DNA of 64,000 nucleotides from Colwellia sp. MB02u-6 (GTDB lineage: Bacteria; Pseudomonadota; Gammaproteobacteria; Enterobacterales; Alteromonadaceae), in the NCBI RefSeq assembly GCF_014077095.1, contig NZ_JACGVG010000025.1, positions 124,001-188,000 of the forward strand, written 5' to 3'. The notes beneath the pieces are model-generated. The model was given only the letters and a program-made list of their open reading frames with translations. It was not told where the DNA came from and searched no databases. Every line of letters begins with the position of its first letter. Position 1 is the first letter of the stretch. The translations under genes were made by a program, and so were the position numbers. Shown here piece after piece: positions 46,906 through 56,671 of the stretch.

Positions 46906-47120
46906 CTTGTACCAAGGTGACTAACTTTAGCATTTAAAGTGAAACAGCAATAGGTTTGCTAGAGGTAGAGGTGTAAAACCTTTAGTCATTTATTATTGTG
47001 ATTTATAGTTGTAATTTATCATAGTCACTAATTATTTTCAGCAGGAAAACAGCGGATTAGTGGTAAAAAAAACGTAGAGTAATGCTGTTAAACTTGAACA
47101 CTAGGGGGATGGAGTAACAA

Positions 47121-47723
47121 ATGATTTTTGATGTTTCAGTATTAGAAAACCAAGAAAAATATCGTCTCCTCAATGGTGGTGTAACGCCCAGACCCATTGC
47201 ATGGATTAGTACGCGTTCACCGGAGGGTATTGATAATTTAGCACCTTATTCATTTTTCACTGTTGCCAGCTGTAATCCTCCTGTACTGCTTTATACTGAG
47301 GTAACCCAGCGAAGTGGTATTGAAAAAGATACCTTACAAAACTTAATGGCAACTGGCGAATGTGTGGTCAATATAGTTAACTCGGCTTTATTAGAAAAAA
47401 TGAACATGACCAGTGCCAGTCTTAATAAAGATGAAAGTGAATTCGATTTCGCAAACGTTGAGTGCTGCGCTAGTTATCAAGTAATGCCTCGCTCAGTGCA
47501 AGCCTCACCCATACGTTATGAGTGTACCTTAAGAGAGATAATTCCGATCAGTGATTTGCCTACGGGTGGCACAGTTATTCTTTTGGATGTAAAGTTTGTT
47601 TATGTCAGAGATGACTTATATGAAGATGGCAATATAAACCAAAAGTTAATTGATTCTGTTGGTAAAATGGGTGGAAATCACTTTAGCCTAACATCTAAAA
47701 ATATAGAACTTAAGCGACCTTAA
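47121..47723 (+). CDS. Flavin reductase family protein
   Basis: 200 aa split-barrel FMN-binding protein. The N-terminal segment GVTPRPIAWISTRSPEG and the following LAPYSFFTVASCNPP match the DIM6/NTAB flavin reductase-like family, in which a flavin sits at the dimer interface. GATGGAG before ATG 47121 supports the start. It may supply reduced flavin, but no monooxygenase partner is adjacent; substrate unknown. Confidence 0.88.
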   Translation: MIFDVSVLENQEKYRLLNGGVTPRPIAWISTRSPEGIDNLAPYSFFTVASCNPPVLLYTEVTQRSGIEKDTLQNLMATGECVVNIVNSALLEKMNMTSASLNKDESEFDFANVECCASYQVMPRSVQASPIRYECTLREIIPISDLPTGGTVILLDVKFVYVRDDLYEDGNINQKLIDSVGKMGGNHFSLTSKNIELKRP

Positions 47724-47881
47724 AATGTTTACTGTCTATCGTTACAGCCTATTATTAGTTACCGTTAATAAGACAATAAAGCGATATTATTTCAAGGTGT
47801 AGGGACATGCTAGGCTTCGCACTTTAAGCTATTATTCACACTTAGCTGAGCTTTTTTGAATAACTATTTTGGAGAACTATT

Positions 47882-48289
47882 TTGGCAACTAAGCAAGAAA
47901 TTGAAAATTTCATGAGAACAGATTTTCCTCAGGCTAAGTGCACTGTTGAAGCTGTTGGAGCACAGTCAGCAACGGTAAGACACACTGTTGGATTTGATGA
48001 ATTAAGGCCAGGTGGTACGGTATCAGGCCCGGTTTTAATGACGGTTGCTGATTGCGCTTTATACGTCGCTATTTTAGGTGAAATAGGCATAGTTGCACTT
48101 GCTGTTACCACCAGCTTGACGATTAACTTTATGAGAAAGCCCTCATCAACGAAAGATATTATTGCTAAATGTACTTTGTTAAAAGTAGGGAAGTCACTAA
48201 TCGTTGGTGAAGTTTCTTTATATTCTGAAGGCTATGCAAAAGCTGTAGCACATGTGGTTGGCACATATTCAATACCAAAATTTAAATAA
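47882..48289 (+). CDS. PaaI family hotdog thioesterase
   Basis: 135 aa, a single hotdog domain. FDELRPGGTVSGPVLMTVAD matches the active-site helix of PaaI/YbgC-like acyl-CoA thioesterases (Gly-Gly and the acidic residue in the helix). The start is TTG 47882, supported by TTTTGGAG ten bases upstream. Substrate unknown. It follows the flavin reductase by 158 bp on the same strand. Confidence 0.85.
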   Translation: MATKQEIENFMRTDFPQAKCTVEAVGAQSATVRHTVGFDELRPGGTVSGPVLMTVADCALYVAILGEIGIVALAVTTSLTINFMRKPSSTKDIIAKCTLLKVGKSLIVGEVSLYSEGYAKAVAHVVGTYSIPKFK

Positions 48290-48550
48290 AATTTATCCTA
48301 GTGAGCATTAGCTAGTTAATTATCAGCACTTTTGTATTCGCTAAATATAAGAAATTAAATATCTGCGGTGATTAAAGGGTTGTAAGGGTTTTTAGCCTTC
48401 TTTTAATGACTGAAGTGGTCAAGTAAAATTGGTCAAGGTTTTGTAGTTTAGCCAGTACATTCGTTCTGACTCATTGGGCTTATTCTTGTATTGTACGTAT
48501 GTGGCCTAGTCATATTATTACTCTTGTCGCGATGCGGTCAGTAGTAAAGG

Positions 48551-48581
48551 TGGTATTTGTCACCTTAAACGACAAATACCA
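48551..48581. other. Perfect 11-bp inverted repeat in the gap before nemA's 3' end
   Basis: TGGTATTTGTC and GACAAATACCA flank nine bases. It lies between two converging genes, so it may be a weak terminator; there is no T-run. The 398-bp gap around it has no other feature. Confidence 0.5.
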
Positions 48582-48687
48582 TACAAGTAATTTACTCCTT
48601 AGGATTTTTCATGATCTAGCGCCTAAGCAGTATCAACAGGGACATGTCTACAATAGACAAACTTATCCCCGCAATTATGTTGTAAAC

Positions 48688-49779
48688 CTAAGCGGACTTG
48701 TAGGTCTCATAGTCAGTATAACCTTGAGCGCCACCGCCATACCAATCACTCGCATCGTCAGATGGCGCCAATGGCCAGTCATTAAGCATACGTTGAGGTA
48801 AATCTGGGTTAGAAATATAGGGGCGACCAAAAGCCACCAGATCAGCTTTTTCTAAACCTATTACCGCTTCAGCTTTCGCCTGGTCGTAGCCGCAATTACC
48901 AATAATAAGGCCATGATATAAACTTCTGAAATCTTCCAGGGTCATTGGTTCTCCAAGTTCGTGAAAACCAAAAGCTAAGCCATCCATAATATGCACAAAA
49001 CCAAGCTGGTAATGAGTAAAACGCTTTATAACATGAGTATATAATTCTCTGTAGTCATCACAGCCCATATCATTGAATATGCCATTGGGCGAAATTCTGC
49101 TACCAACATTTTCCGCAGGCCATACCGTTAATACCGCTTCAAGTATTTCGTTTAAAAAGCGCGTACGATTTTCAATGCTACCGCCATATTCATCGTCACG
49201 CTGATTGGTGCTAGCATCAAGGAACTGATTAATGAGATAGCCGTTTGCGGCATGAACTTCAACGCCATCAAAGCCTGCTGCCTTTGCATTTTCAGCTGCT
49301 TTGCGAAAGTCTTCAACGGTTCTTTTGATATCTTGCACTGTCATAGCGCGCGGCACTTCATAGTCTTTTTTAGCTTCAGGGGTATGAATTTGATCGCCAT
49401 TAATTTTTACTGCTGAAGCTGATAGCGGCAATTCACCGTCATGAAAGTCACTGTGAGATGCTCGTCCGGTATGCCAAAGCTGAAGAATAATTTGGCTACC
49501 TTGCTGATGTACACGCTCAGTAATTGTCTTCCAACCCTCGACCATTTCCTGAGTATAAATACCTGGTGAGTTTACCCAACCATTGCCTTCTGCAGATATA
49601 GTGGTCGCTTCTGCCATCACTAAGCCAGCAGTGCTGCGCTGCTGATAATACTCTGCCATTAATTCATTAGGGACGCGAGTTGGACCTGCACGACCGCGGG
49701 TTAACGGGGCAAGAACAAAACGATTCTTGAGGGAATTTTTAGCGAAGGTTGCCGTCGAAAAAAGTGTAGGTGTAGACAA
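48688..49779 (-). CDS. nemA: Old-yellow-enzyme alkene reductase (NemA-like)
   Basis: 363 aa FMN-dependent TIM barrel. RFVLAPLTRGRA at the N-terminus, QLWHTGRASH, HAANGYLINQFLDASTNQR and the DDEYGGSIENRTRF segment are characteristic; the catalytic Tyr and His-Asn/His pairs are in the second and third. It reduces activated alkenes and nitro compounds with NADPH. A candidate operator lies just upstream. No repressor gene (nemR) is next to it. Confidence 0.92.
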   Translation of the reverse strand: MSTPTLFSTATFAKNSLKNRFVLAPLTRGRAGPTRVPNELMAEYYQQRSTAGLVMAEATTISAEGNGWVNSPGIYTQEMVEGWKTITERVHQQGSQIILQLWHTGRASHSDFHDGELPLSASAVKINGDQIHTPEAKKDYEVPRAMTVQDIKRTVEDFRKAAENAKAAGFDGVEVHAANGYLINQFLDASTNQRDDEYGGSIENRTRFLNEILEAVLTVWPAENVGSRISPNGIFNDMGCDDYRELYTHVIKRFTHYQLGFVHIMDGLAFGFHELGEPMTLEDFRSLYHGLIIGNCGYDQAKAEAVIGLEKADLVAFGRPYISNPDLPQRMLNDWPLAPSDDASDWYGGGAQGYTDYETYKSA

Positions 49780-49822
49780 GTTTTTGTCTCCTTGTTCATT
49801 TATGAAGATAATTTATGTAGAA

Positions 49823-49853
49823 ACCTATTTCATAGGTCACGTTAATAGGTCAC
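49823..49853. promoter_or_regulatory. Candidate operator upstream of nemA
   Basis: ACCTAT-ttc-ATAGGT (49823-49837) is a perfect palindrome, and ATAGGTCAC occurs twice, 13 bp apart (49832 and 49845). The sites lie 44-74 bp before the nemA start, where a promoter should be. The binding protein is unknown. Confidence 0.45.
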
Positions 49854-50080
49854 TAGATGTCGATCTTAGTTATTAATATGATTGTCTCATAAAATATAAA
49901 AACATTATTTTTATATTTTGTAATAACTTGTAGTGATATGTAAATGCAGCATTCGCATTGAAATGTAATGTTAAGTGCGAGTTAAATTGACTAAGTCACT
50001 TTCATTTTCCACTCAATTTTCCAAGATACATTTTGGATTTTTTATAGCTCGCTGTTAATTTATTTAAAAGCGGCCATCAT

Positions 50081-50116
50081 CCTTTACTCTTAAATCTTGA
50101 GTTTTAAGAGTAAAGG
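50081..50116. terminator. Strong hairpin between nemA and the catalase-like gene
   Basis: A perfect 14-bp stem CCTTTACTCTTAAA/TTTAAGAGTAAAGG with an eight-base loop, 80 bp past the catalase-like gene stop codon. No T-run follows, so it is only a possible terminator or mRNA-stabilising stem. Confidence 0.5.
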
Positions 50117-50196
50117 GGTGGGAGCATAAACTAGCCCCCCTTCATTTTTCAGCACCGCGATTTTATATTTAACACTTTTAACACTTAGAAAATCAT

Positions 50197-51192
50197 TTAT
50201 TGACCGCTCAATCTTTTACCAAAAGAGATAGCATAAGCCGGTGAACGCATTCTTAATATAGGGTCAGCGCTGGGTGTAAAGCCTGCCGACATAACATTAG
50301 GATCAAAGTTAGTATTTTTACAGGCATCGCCACCACTTGTTTTAACGGTTACCGTACCAAGTGTCACTTGAGGGCGATCACTAGGCCATTGTTGCGAAGG
50401 ATCAATGTTGCTATCTTTTGCTTCACCTAAGCTCGCCATAATGCTAAAACTAATGGTTTCATCTTTAAGTTGTTGCGCAAAAGTATCAGCTAAAAATTCA
50501 GTTGGCATGCTAGCAGCCTCAGATTTTTCTAGTGTTTTCACCCCTAAGCTTGGCTTAATATTCCATCGAAACTTAGTTTGTTGTTCATTGGCTTGGTCAA
50601 AGTAAAAGGTGTGCAAACCAAAAAACTCAGTATTGGCGAATGACGCGGCTGTTTTAGCGTTTTTATTCCACATAACGTGAGCTTGTAAGCTAGGGTTCTG
50701 TTGGACAAATGCCATGGTTTTAGCGGGGTTAGCTTTGCCATTTTCATCAGGCAGTAAAGTCGATAAAAAGCCATGGAAAATTTCTGGGTTTTTGCCGGCA
50801 AATACGGGGAAGTTGTTACCTGTAAAAGTATGTAAAGCGCCATCAGGTAGTTGAATTTGCATGCCCATACCACGCGTGCCAGGGGCTTTCTCATCACTAC
50901 TTGGGCTAGCACCACCTACTGAAAAACGCATAGATACGGGTAATTCACCGTTCGATAATAAGGCAGCTCCTGTAAAGTACTTATTGGGTACTGGCACAAA
51001 AGTACCAGAGGCACATAGACCTTTAGCATGTGCTTTTCTATAGCCCGGATGTTTACCACCTAACTTTTCGAATATTTCAACTAAATCATTTGCTTCAATT
51101 TTTTTGTCACTAGCAACTGCAGTCGAGGTTGCAGTAGCAACTGCCAGGAGAAAAAAAGCAGTAAGGTTTGAGGTGATGAGGTTATGCGTCAT
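50197..51192 (-). CDS. Periplasmic catalase-related peroxidase
   Basis: 331 aa. A signal peptide (SNLTAFFLLAVATATSTAVA) leads to a small heme peroxidase of the catalase superfamily: HPGYRKAHAKGLCASG, the heme-distal SMRFSVGGASPSSDE with no long N-terminal catalase arm, RGMGMQIQLPDG, and a C-terminal MRSPAYAISFGKR holding the heme-ligand Tyr. These compact enzymes (catalase-related peroxidases) mostly act as peroxidases rather than catalases. It would sit in the periplasm. Single gene with 160 bp to the next. Confidence 0.9.
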   Translation of the reverse strand: MTHNLITSNLTAFFLLAVATATSTAVASDKKIEANDLVEIFEKLGGKHPGYRKAHAKGLCASGTFVPVPNKYFTGAALLSNGELPVSMRFSVGGASPSSDEKAPGTRGMGMQIQLPDGALHTFTGNNFPVFAGKNPEIFHGFLSTLLPDENGKANPAKTMAFVQQNPSLQAHVMWNKNAKTAASFANTEFFGLHTFYFDQANEQQTKFRWNIKPSLGVKTLEKSEAASMPTEFLADTFAQQLKDETISFSIMASLGEAKDSNIDPSQQWPSDRPQVTLGTVTVKTSGGDACKNTNFDPNVMSAGFTPSADPILRMRSPAYAISFGKRLSGQ

Positions 51193-51494
51193 TTGTATTC
51201 CTTTATAGTTCTATCAGTAATTTAAAGGTAATCGCAAGATACGAAAAACTTTGCGGTTAAGATCATAATATTATTTATAAGACCAGTGAAAGTGATTAAA
51301 AATTCTGATGTCAGCGAAAGCTATTAAAAATAAATAGATAAGGCATAGGCTGAATACTTAGGGTATATACTAGTGCTGTAGAGCTCTGGGTAATAGGCTC
51401 ATATTAAATGTAGATTAATAGCTAGATATTCAAGCCTTGTTATCAATTAATATTATTTTTCTATCATAAATATTGGTTTTTAGTGTAGAAAACC

Positions 51495-51735
51495 TCAAAT
51501 AGCGCTCTCTACTAAGCAGATAAAAACCGTTAAGCTTAATCCAATTTTTGGCTCAAAGGGTATGGATGTCATCTGCTGCTCGTTTTGTAAAATACGCGCT
51601 AGACAAGTGCTAATACCAACGCCATTGCGAACCCATGACTTTTGCAGCTCAATAAAAGTAGTTTCAATGCGAACATCTAATGCTAAGTGATTTTTTTTGC
51701 ATACAGACTAACAACTTCACGTAAAAATATTTTTC
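51495..51735 (-). pseudogene. LysR-type regulator remnant (effector-binding domain)
   Basis: On the minus strand REVVSLYAKK, then after a one-base frame break in a run of eight A, HLALDVRIETTFIELQKSW, then VRNGVGISTCLARIL and IPFEPKIGLSLTVF. This resembles the second half of a LysR effector domain. The HTH part is missing. The rest of the 838-bp gap to 52030 shows a short frame ending KEITKALGIKYLLC that was not identified. Confidence 0.5.
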
Positions 51736-52030
51736 ATGAAATAACACCAGTGGCTGTTGGCAAAACTGTGCCAAATGATGGTTTATGATCTTTAAGTGGT
51801 TTGGCTATAGATATAGCCGCGAAAAATAAAACACTATATTGGCAGTATCAATTAGTTGTTGTTAAAGAAATTACCAAAGCACTTGGTATCAAGTATCTAC
51901 TCTGCTAGCTTTAAGAATGTCAAAAATGTAACACCAGCTTGATACGAAGTAACACTAAACTCGAGTGAAGGGCGAAGAATAGTGGTATTTGTTAAGTGCT
52001 TAAAAATCGGATATTAAAAAAAGGAATAAC

Positions 52031-53386
52031 ATGAAAAACATATTTGTTAAGTTTACTGACAGCTCTGTTAGTTTGGTGAAGAATTGGCTTCCTGACCCAT
52101 TTGTTTTTGCCGTTATATTGACCTTTGTTGTGTTTATTGCCGCTATACCTCTTACACAAAGCTCTCCTATAGATTTGGTCACAGCTTGGTATGGAGGTTT
52201 TTGGTCTATTTTGTCATTCGCAATGCAGATGGCAATGGTTCTGGTCACTGGCACCATATTAGCAACAACCGATGTGTTTAAAAAATATTTATCTAAACTC
52301 GCTGGATTTTCAAAAACACCAGGACAAGCGATACTTCTGGTCAGTTTTGTTGCATTGGTTGCCAGTTTTATTAACTGGGGCTTTGGTTTAGTTATTGGGG
52401 CAATTTTTGCGAGAGAAGTCGCTCATAAAGTAAAAGGTGTTCATTATCCATTATTAATCGCTTCTGCCTATGTAGGTTTTTTGATTTGGCATGCAGGCTT
52501 TTCAGGCTCTATTCCATTAACGATTGCCTCATCTACTGGTCTAGCAGAAATAACAAATGGTGCATTAACACAAGCTATTCCAACAAGCGAAACCATATTT
52601 TCGTCATATAACTTAATTATTGTCGCAATACTGGTACTTACATTACCTTTTATTCTAAAGTTTATGCATCCTTCAAAAGAAAAAACCATTGAAGTGGATA
52701 CCAACTTATTTGAAGCTGAAATAGTGGAAACATTAGATAAAAATAATATGACGCCAGCCCAAAAGCTTGAAAATTCAAAATGGATAAATAGAGCACTGGG
52801 TGTTTTAGGATATAGTTTTATTTTCTCTTATTTTATCGAAAATGGATTTGCTTTAAATTTGAATATAATTAATTTTATCTTCTTATTTACTGCCATTATT
52901 TTACATGGCACCCCGATTAAAGTAGTACGTGCAGTGGCTGATGCCTCTAAAAATGTCGGTGGTATTTTATTACAATTCCCTTTTTATGCTGGAATAATGG
53001 GATTGATGAAATTTATGGGTCCGGATGGTGTTTCACTTGCTGGATATATTTCACAAGGTTTTGTTAATATCTCTACAGTAGATACTTTTCCTTTATTTAC
53101 TTTTTTAAGTGCAGGCGTTGTGAACTTTTTTGTCCCCTCGGGGGGCGGACAGTGGGTTGTTCAAGCACCTATTATGATGCCAGCAGCCATTGAACTTGGC
53201 GTAGATACTGCCAGAACGGCAATGGCAATTGCATGGGGTGATGCTTGGACAAACATGATACAACCATTTTGGGCTTTACCATTATTGGGGATTGCTAAAC
53301 TTGGAGCAAGAGATATTATGGGCTATTGTTTAGTTATACTTGTCTATTCTGGCATTGTTATATCATTAGGATTGGTTTTTTTATAA
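52031..53386 (+). CDS. Short-chain fatty acid transporter (AtoE family)
   Basis: 451 aa with about twelve hydrophobic segments. NWLPDPFVFAVILTFVVF, FWSILSFAMQMAMVLVTG, SFINWGFGLVIGAIFARE and FFVPSGGGQWVVQAP are strong matches to the AtoE/TIGR00366 family that imports acetoacetate, butyrate and related acids. AAGGAATAAC precedes ATG 52031. No thiolase or CoA-transferase gene is adjacent, unlike the E. coli ato operon. Confidence 0.92.
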   Translation: MKNIFVKFTDSSVSLVKNWLPDPFVFAVILTFVVFIAAIPLTQSSPIDLVTAWYGGFWSILSFAMQMAMVLVTGTILATTDVFKKYLSKLAGFSKTPGQAILLVSFVALVASFINWGFGLVIGAIFAREVAHKVKGVHYPLLIASAYVGFLIWHAGFSGSIPLTIASSTGLAEITNGALTQAIPTSETIFSSYNLIIVAILVLTLPFILKFMHPSKEKTIEVDTNLFEAEIVETLDKNNMTPAQKLENSKWINRALGVLGYSFIFSYFIENGFALNLNIINFIFLFTAIILHGTPIKVVRAVADASKNVGGILLQFPFYAGIMGLMKFMGPDGVSLAGYISQGFVNISTVDTFPLFTFLSAGVVNFFVPSGGGQWVVQAPIMMPAAIELGVDTARTAMAIAWGDAWTNMIQPFWALPLLGIAKLGARDIMGYCLVILVYSGIVISLGLVFL

Positions 53387-53495
53387 AGGGATTCTATAAA
53401 CTGTTTCAAATTCGGTGTTAAGTCACTTTATGTAATATATGTTACATCAGGTGACTGTATTAATCATAAGATTAACCAACAGTGGCTCAAAACAC

Positions 53496-54059
53496 ATGCT
53501 AGTAGGTAATTTATTATTAGTTCTTGTCATATTATCAGCTAGCGTGCAGAACGCGTTTGCCACGACAAATGTTGATTCTATTATGGATAAGCTACGGAAA
53601 ATCGATGCCAACGTACTATTGATGCGCCATGCTATTGCTCCGGGTTTTGGTGATCCCGCTAATTTTGTTATTACCCAATACAATACACAGAGAAATCTGG
53701 ATGCCGTTGGTCGAAGTCAAGCTATCTCATTAGGGCAGCAGTTAAAGCAGTCGGCTATAGTGATTGATAAAATTTATTCAAGCTATTGGTGTCGTTGTCT
53801 CGAAACAGCTAAACTTCTACAACTTGGCGAAGTTGAAAAATTTGCTGGTCTTAACTCATTTTTTGAAGGGCATGCTGATCGCAATGAAACACTTAAGTTG
53901 CTGCAAAAAAAGCTTGCAGCGCTCAGCCAAAATAGTCTTACACTAATGGTCACGCATCAAGTGGTAATCCAGGCTATATCTGGAATTGGGGCTTCGTCCG
54001 GCGAGATTGTTGCCTACAACACACGAACACACAAGGCGGTTCGAGTCGCGGTTGAATGA
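53496..54059 (+). CDS. Histidine phosphatase family protein, secreted
   Basis: 187 aa from the chosen start. A signal peptide (LLLVLVILSASVQNAFA) precedes LLMRHAIAPG (the RHG-type motif as RHA with the phospho-His), SSYWCRCLETAKLL with the second Arg, and VTHQVVIQAISG with the second active-site His. The frame extends to ATG 53439, but that would put 19 polar residues before the signal peptide. It should be a periplasmic phosphomonoesterase of unknown substrate. Confidence 0.83.
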   Translation: MLVGNLLLVLVILSASVQNAFATTNVDSIMDKLRKIDANVLLMRHAIAPGFGDPANFVITQYNTQRNLDAVGRSQAISLGQQLKQSAIVIDKIYSSYWCRCLETAKLLQLGEVEKFAGLNSFFEGHADRNETLKLLQKKLAALSQNSLTLMVTHQVVIQAISGIGASSGEIVAYNTRTHKAVRVAVE

Positions 54060-54196
54060 CTATCTAGATGCGTTAACAATATTTTCAATGTCTATCAACA
54101 CAGGGTTTATCTTCAATAATCAACAGGGTCAGAAACGTTAAAGTAGCGGGTTAACAACGTTCAACGCTATTACCCCGTTGTCGACGAAAACTCCAT

Positions 54197-56668
54197 TTAC
54201 TGATCTTCACCGCTTAGTCTTGTATTCGTTATATTTTTCCAGGCAAAAATTTCATTAATTGGCTGTGGTTTGCCAATGTGATATCCCTGGGCAAAATCAA
54301 TACCTATATCTTTTAATAACATCAATATATCGGCATTTTCAACAAACTCAGCAATAGTGACTTTTCCGGTTAAATGCGCAATTTCATTAATACTACGAAC
54401 CATCGCACAATCAACTCTGTCGTTTGTCATATCTTTTACAAACTGTCCGTCAATTTTCAAATAATCAACCGCAAGTTTTTTAAGATAAGCCATTGATGAC
54501 ATACCACTGCCAAAATCATCGAGGGATATTTTCGCACCGCGCTGATGCAGCATAGTAATAAACTCAGTGGCGATATCTAGGTTATCGATTGCTGCTGTTT
54601 CAGTAATTTCGAATGAAATTTTTTGTACTGGTACCTGAGCGTGATCCAATGCCTCGAGCAAAAAGTGATGAAAATCACGATCACCAACCGACTTTCCTGA
54701 TAAGTTTACTGCGATTATATTAATTTTATCCAACTCATGGGCATAGGTTTTCATCCACTTTAAGACTCGATTTACTAGCCAACGATCGATTTTCCCAGCT
54801 AAACCAAATCGTTCAGCGGAAGTCATAAATAATGCAGGCGAGATCAGGCTTCCATCTGTATCACGTAAGCGCAATAGAACTTCAAAATGTAGTCCTTGTT
54901 CTGCTTGTTCATCAAGTGCCATGATGGGTTGGGCAAAAAGTTCAAAGCGATTTTCATCAATGGCTTGTTGCAAGCGAGAAGCCCATTGCATCTGACCTCG
55001 CAGCTCCATTACAGTTAAATCTGTATCTGAATATATTTGCACACGACCGCCACCTTGATGTTTCGCAGCTAAACAGGCGCTAACGGCAGCTTGTTGCACT
55101 GCCTGGGCATTTTCCCATTTCCCATCGAAATCTACTACGCCTATGCTGGCACTCACGTGAACAAACTTACCTTTGTGATAAAAACGAATGTTCGCAATTT
55201 TGTCACAAGCCTGTTGTGCTATTTGTTGAGCCGTTTTGAGATCATAACCCTCAAGTAAAAGAGAAAATTCATCCCCCCCGGTTCGCGCCACCAGATCTTT
55301 GTCACGCAAGTTTAGAGTAAGTATCGCCGAAATTTCTTTTAACAGTGTGTTTCCAGCAGAATGTCCATAGCTGTCATTGATTATCTTAAACTGATCCAAA
55401 TCGATGGAACACAATACATGTGCAACACCAGTAGAAATTGATGACTCAAACATTTCAAGTAATTTATGATCAAACTCTCTGCGGTTCGCCAGTCCAGTCA
55501 AATGATCATGACTGGCACGATGATGCTCCACTTCTTCCCTCTGTTTTTTTTGGCCAGTTACATCACGAAAAACTATAACGATACCCGTTATTATATCACC
55601 AAGGGTAAAAATTGGCGCTGCAGAGAATTCCAGCGAATACTCACTACCATCCTTACTGAGCAATACTATGTCGCGAGTCAGCCCAACAATGGTGCCATCG
55701 TCCAAAACATGAGCAATAGGGCTCTTTGCCACCAGCCGAGTATGTTGATTAATGATGTTAAATACCCTAGATACTGGTTGATCTATGGCATCGGCTAATT
55801 TCCAGCCAGTTAATTGCTCTGCAATGGGGTTGATGTATTCGACCATTTGGCGCTCATTGGAGGTAATAACCGCATCGCCGATGGAACTTAGCGTCACTCG
55901 CGTGCGTTCAAATTCGTTGGACAACGAAATTTCTAACGCTTTTCGCTCGGTAATATCGTCAACATAACCATGCCATAATGTACTGCCATCGGCACGGGCT
56001 TCAGGGGTGGCATTACCCTCTAGCCAGCGGATGCCCGCTTTGGGTAAAATCACACGATATTGTTGATGCCATACAGTGAGGTTTTTGGCAGAATCCATAA
56101 TTTCTTGTTTGAGCACCTCTATATCATCCAAGTGAATGCGTTTAAACGCTAAATCTGCGTCTTTTTTTAACTGTAGCGGGCTTAACTCATAGATATCACG
56201 TATTCCCTCACTCGTGTAAGGAAAGCAGGTACTCCCGTCGGCAAAAAGCTGAAATTGATAAAGGGAACCGGGCACTTGTTCAGTTGCTTTTTTTATATTA
56301 AACAACTCATCTTCCAGACGTTTACGTTCTTTCATAGCCATGACCACACATTCAGTATAGGCATTCCCCTCAACTTCTCGTTGCATGGCATTAAAAATGA
56401 CTGGGATTTCGATCCCTTTCGCGTCAGCCAGAGACATAGAAATCTCTTCAATATGCCCCTGAAGATGCAGTATTGGCATCACTTGCAGATGAAACTGCAA
56501 ACGGTTGGATGATGTCAGTATTACATCCAAATTTTTCCCCACTAAATCTTGTATAGTAAGGTTAAGCATAGTGGCTAAGGTTTGATTAACCGTCATTAAC
56601 CTTAAGCTGTCATCAAAGATAAACAAGCCGCAGGGTGCCTCCATAAGATTAAATTTTGAAATATCCAC
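54197..56668 (-). CDS. PAS-PAS-PAS-GGDEF-EAL c-di-GMP enzyme
   Basis: 823 aa, cytoplasmic. Three PAS domains fill residues 1-375 (starting LMEAPCGLFIFDD; the second ends in the PAC motif WHGYVDDITERKALE). The GGDEF domain has LTGLANRREF and an intact RTGGDEF. The EAL domain carries EVLLRL (for EALLR), NLSGKS, FEITE, DDFGSG, KIDGQFV and EFVE, so all phosphodiesterase residues seem present. Both activities are possible, with the PAS part deciding which. It is 3 bp after the RsbQ-like hydrolase and in the same operon. Confidence 0.92.
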   Translation of the reverse strand: MDISKFNLMEAPCGLFIFDDSLRLMTVNQTLATMLNLTIQDLVGKNLDVILTSSNRLQFHLQVMPILHLQGHIEEISMSLADAKGIEIPVIFNAMQREVEGNAYTECVVMAMKERKRLEDELFNIKKATEQVPGSLYQFQLFADGSTCFPYTSEGIRDIYELSPLQLKKDADLAFKRIHLDDIEVLKQEIMDSAKNLTVWHQQYRVILPKAGIRWLEGNATPEARADGSTLWHGYVDDITERKALEISLSNEFERTRVTLSSIGDAVITSNERQMVEYINPIAEQLTGWKLADAIDQPVSRVFNIINQHTRLVAKSPIAHVLDDGTIVGLTRDIVLLSKDGSEYSLEFSAAPIFTLGDIITGIVIVFRDVTGQKKQREEVEHHRASHDHLTGLANRREFDHKLLEMFESSISTGVAHVLCSIDLDQFKIINDSYGHSAGNTLLKEISAILTLNLRDKDLVARTGGDEFSLLLEGYDLKTAQQIAQQACDKIANIRFYHKGKFVHVSASIGVVDFDGKWENAQAVQQAAVSACLAAKHQGGGRVQIYSDTDLTVMELRGQMQWASRLQQAIDENRFELFAQPIMALDEQAEQGLHFEVLLRLRDTDGSLISPALFMTSAERFGLAGKIDRWLVNRVLKWMKTYAHELDKINIIAVNLSGKSVGDRDFHHFLLEALDHAQVPVQKISFEITETAAIDNLDIATEFITMLHQRGAKISLDDFGSGMSSMAYLKKLAVDYLKIDGQFVKDMTNDRVDCAMVRSINEIAHLTGKVTIAEFVENADILMLLKDIGIDFAQGYHIGKPQPINEIFAWKNITNTRLSGEDQ

Positions 56669-56671
56669 TTT

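Noticed and set aside
48499-48801. 100-codon frame overlapping the end of nemA
   Set aside because: Its second half lies antisense in nemA, the first half covers a hairpin; no domain.
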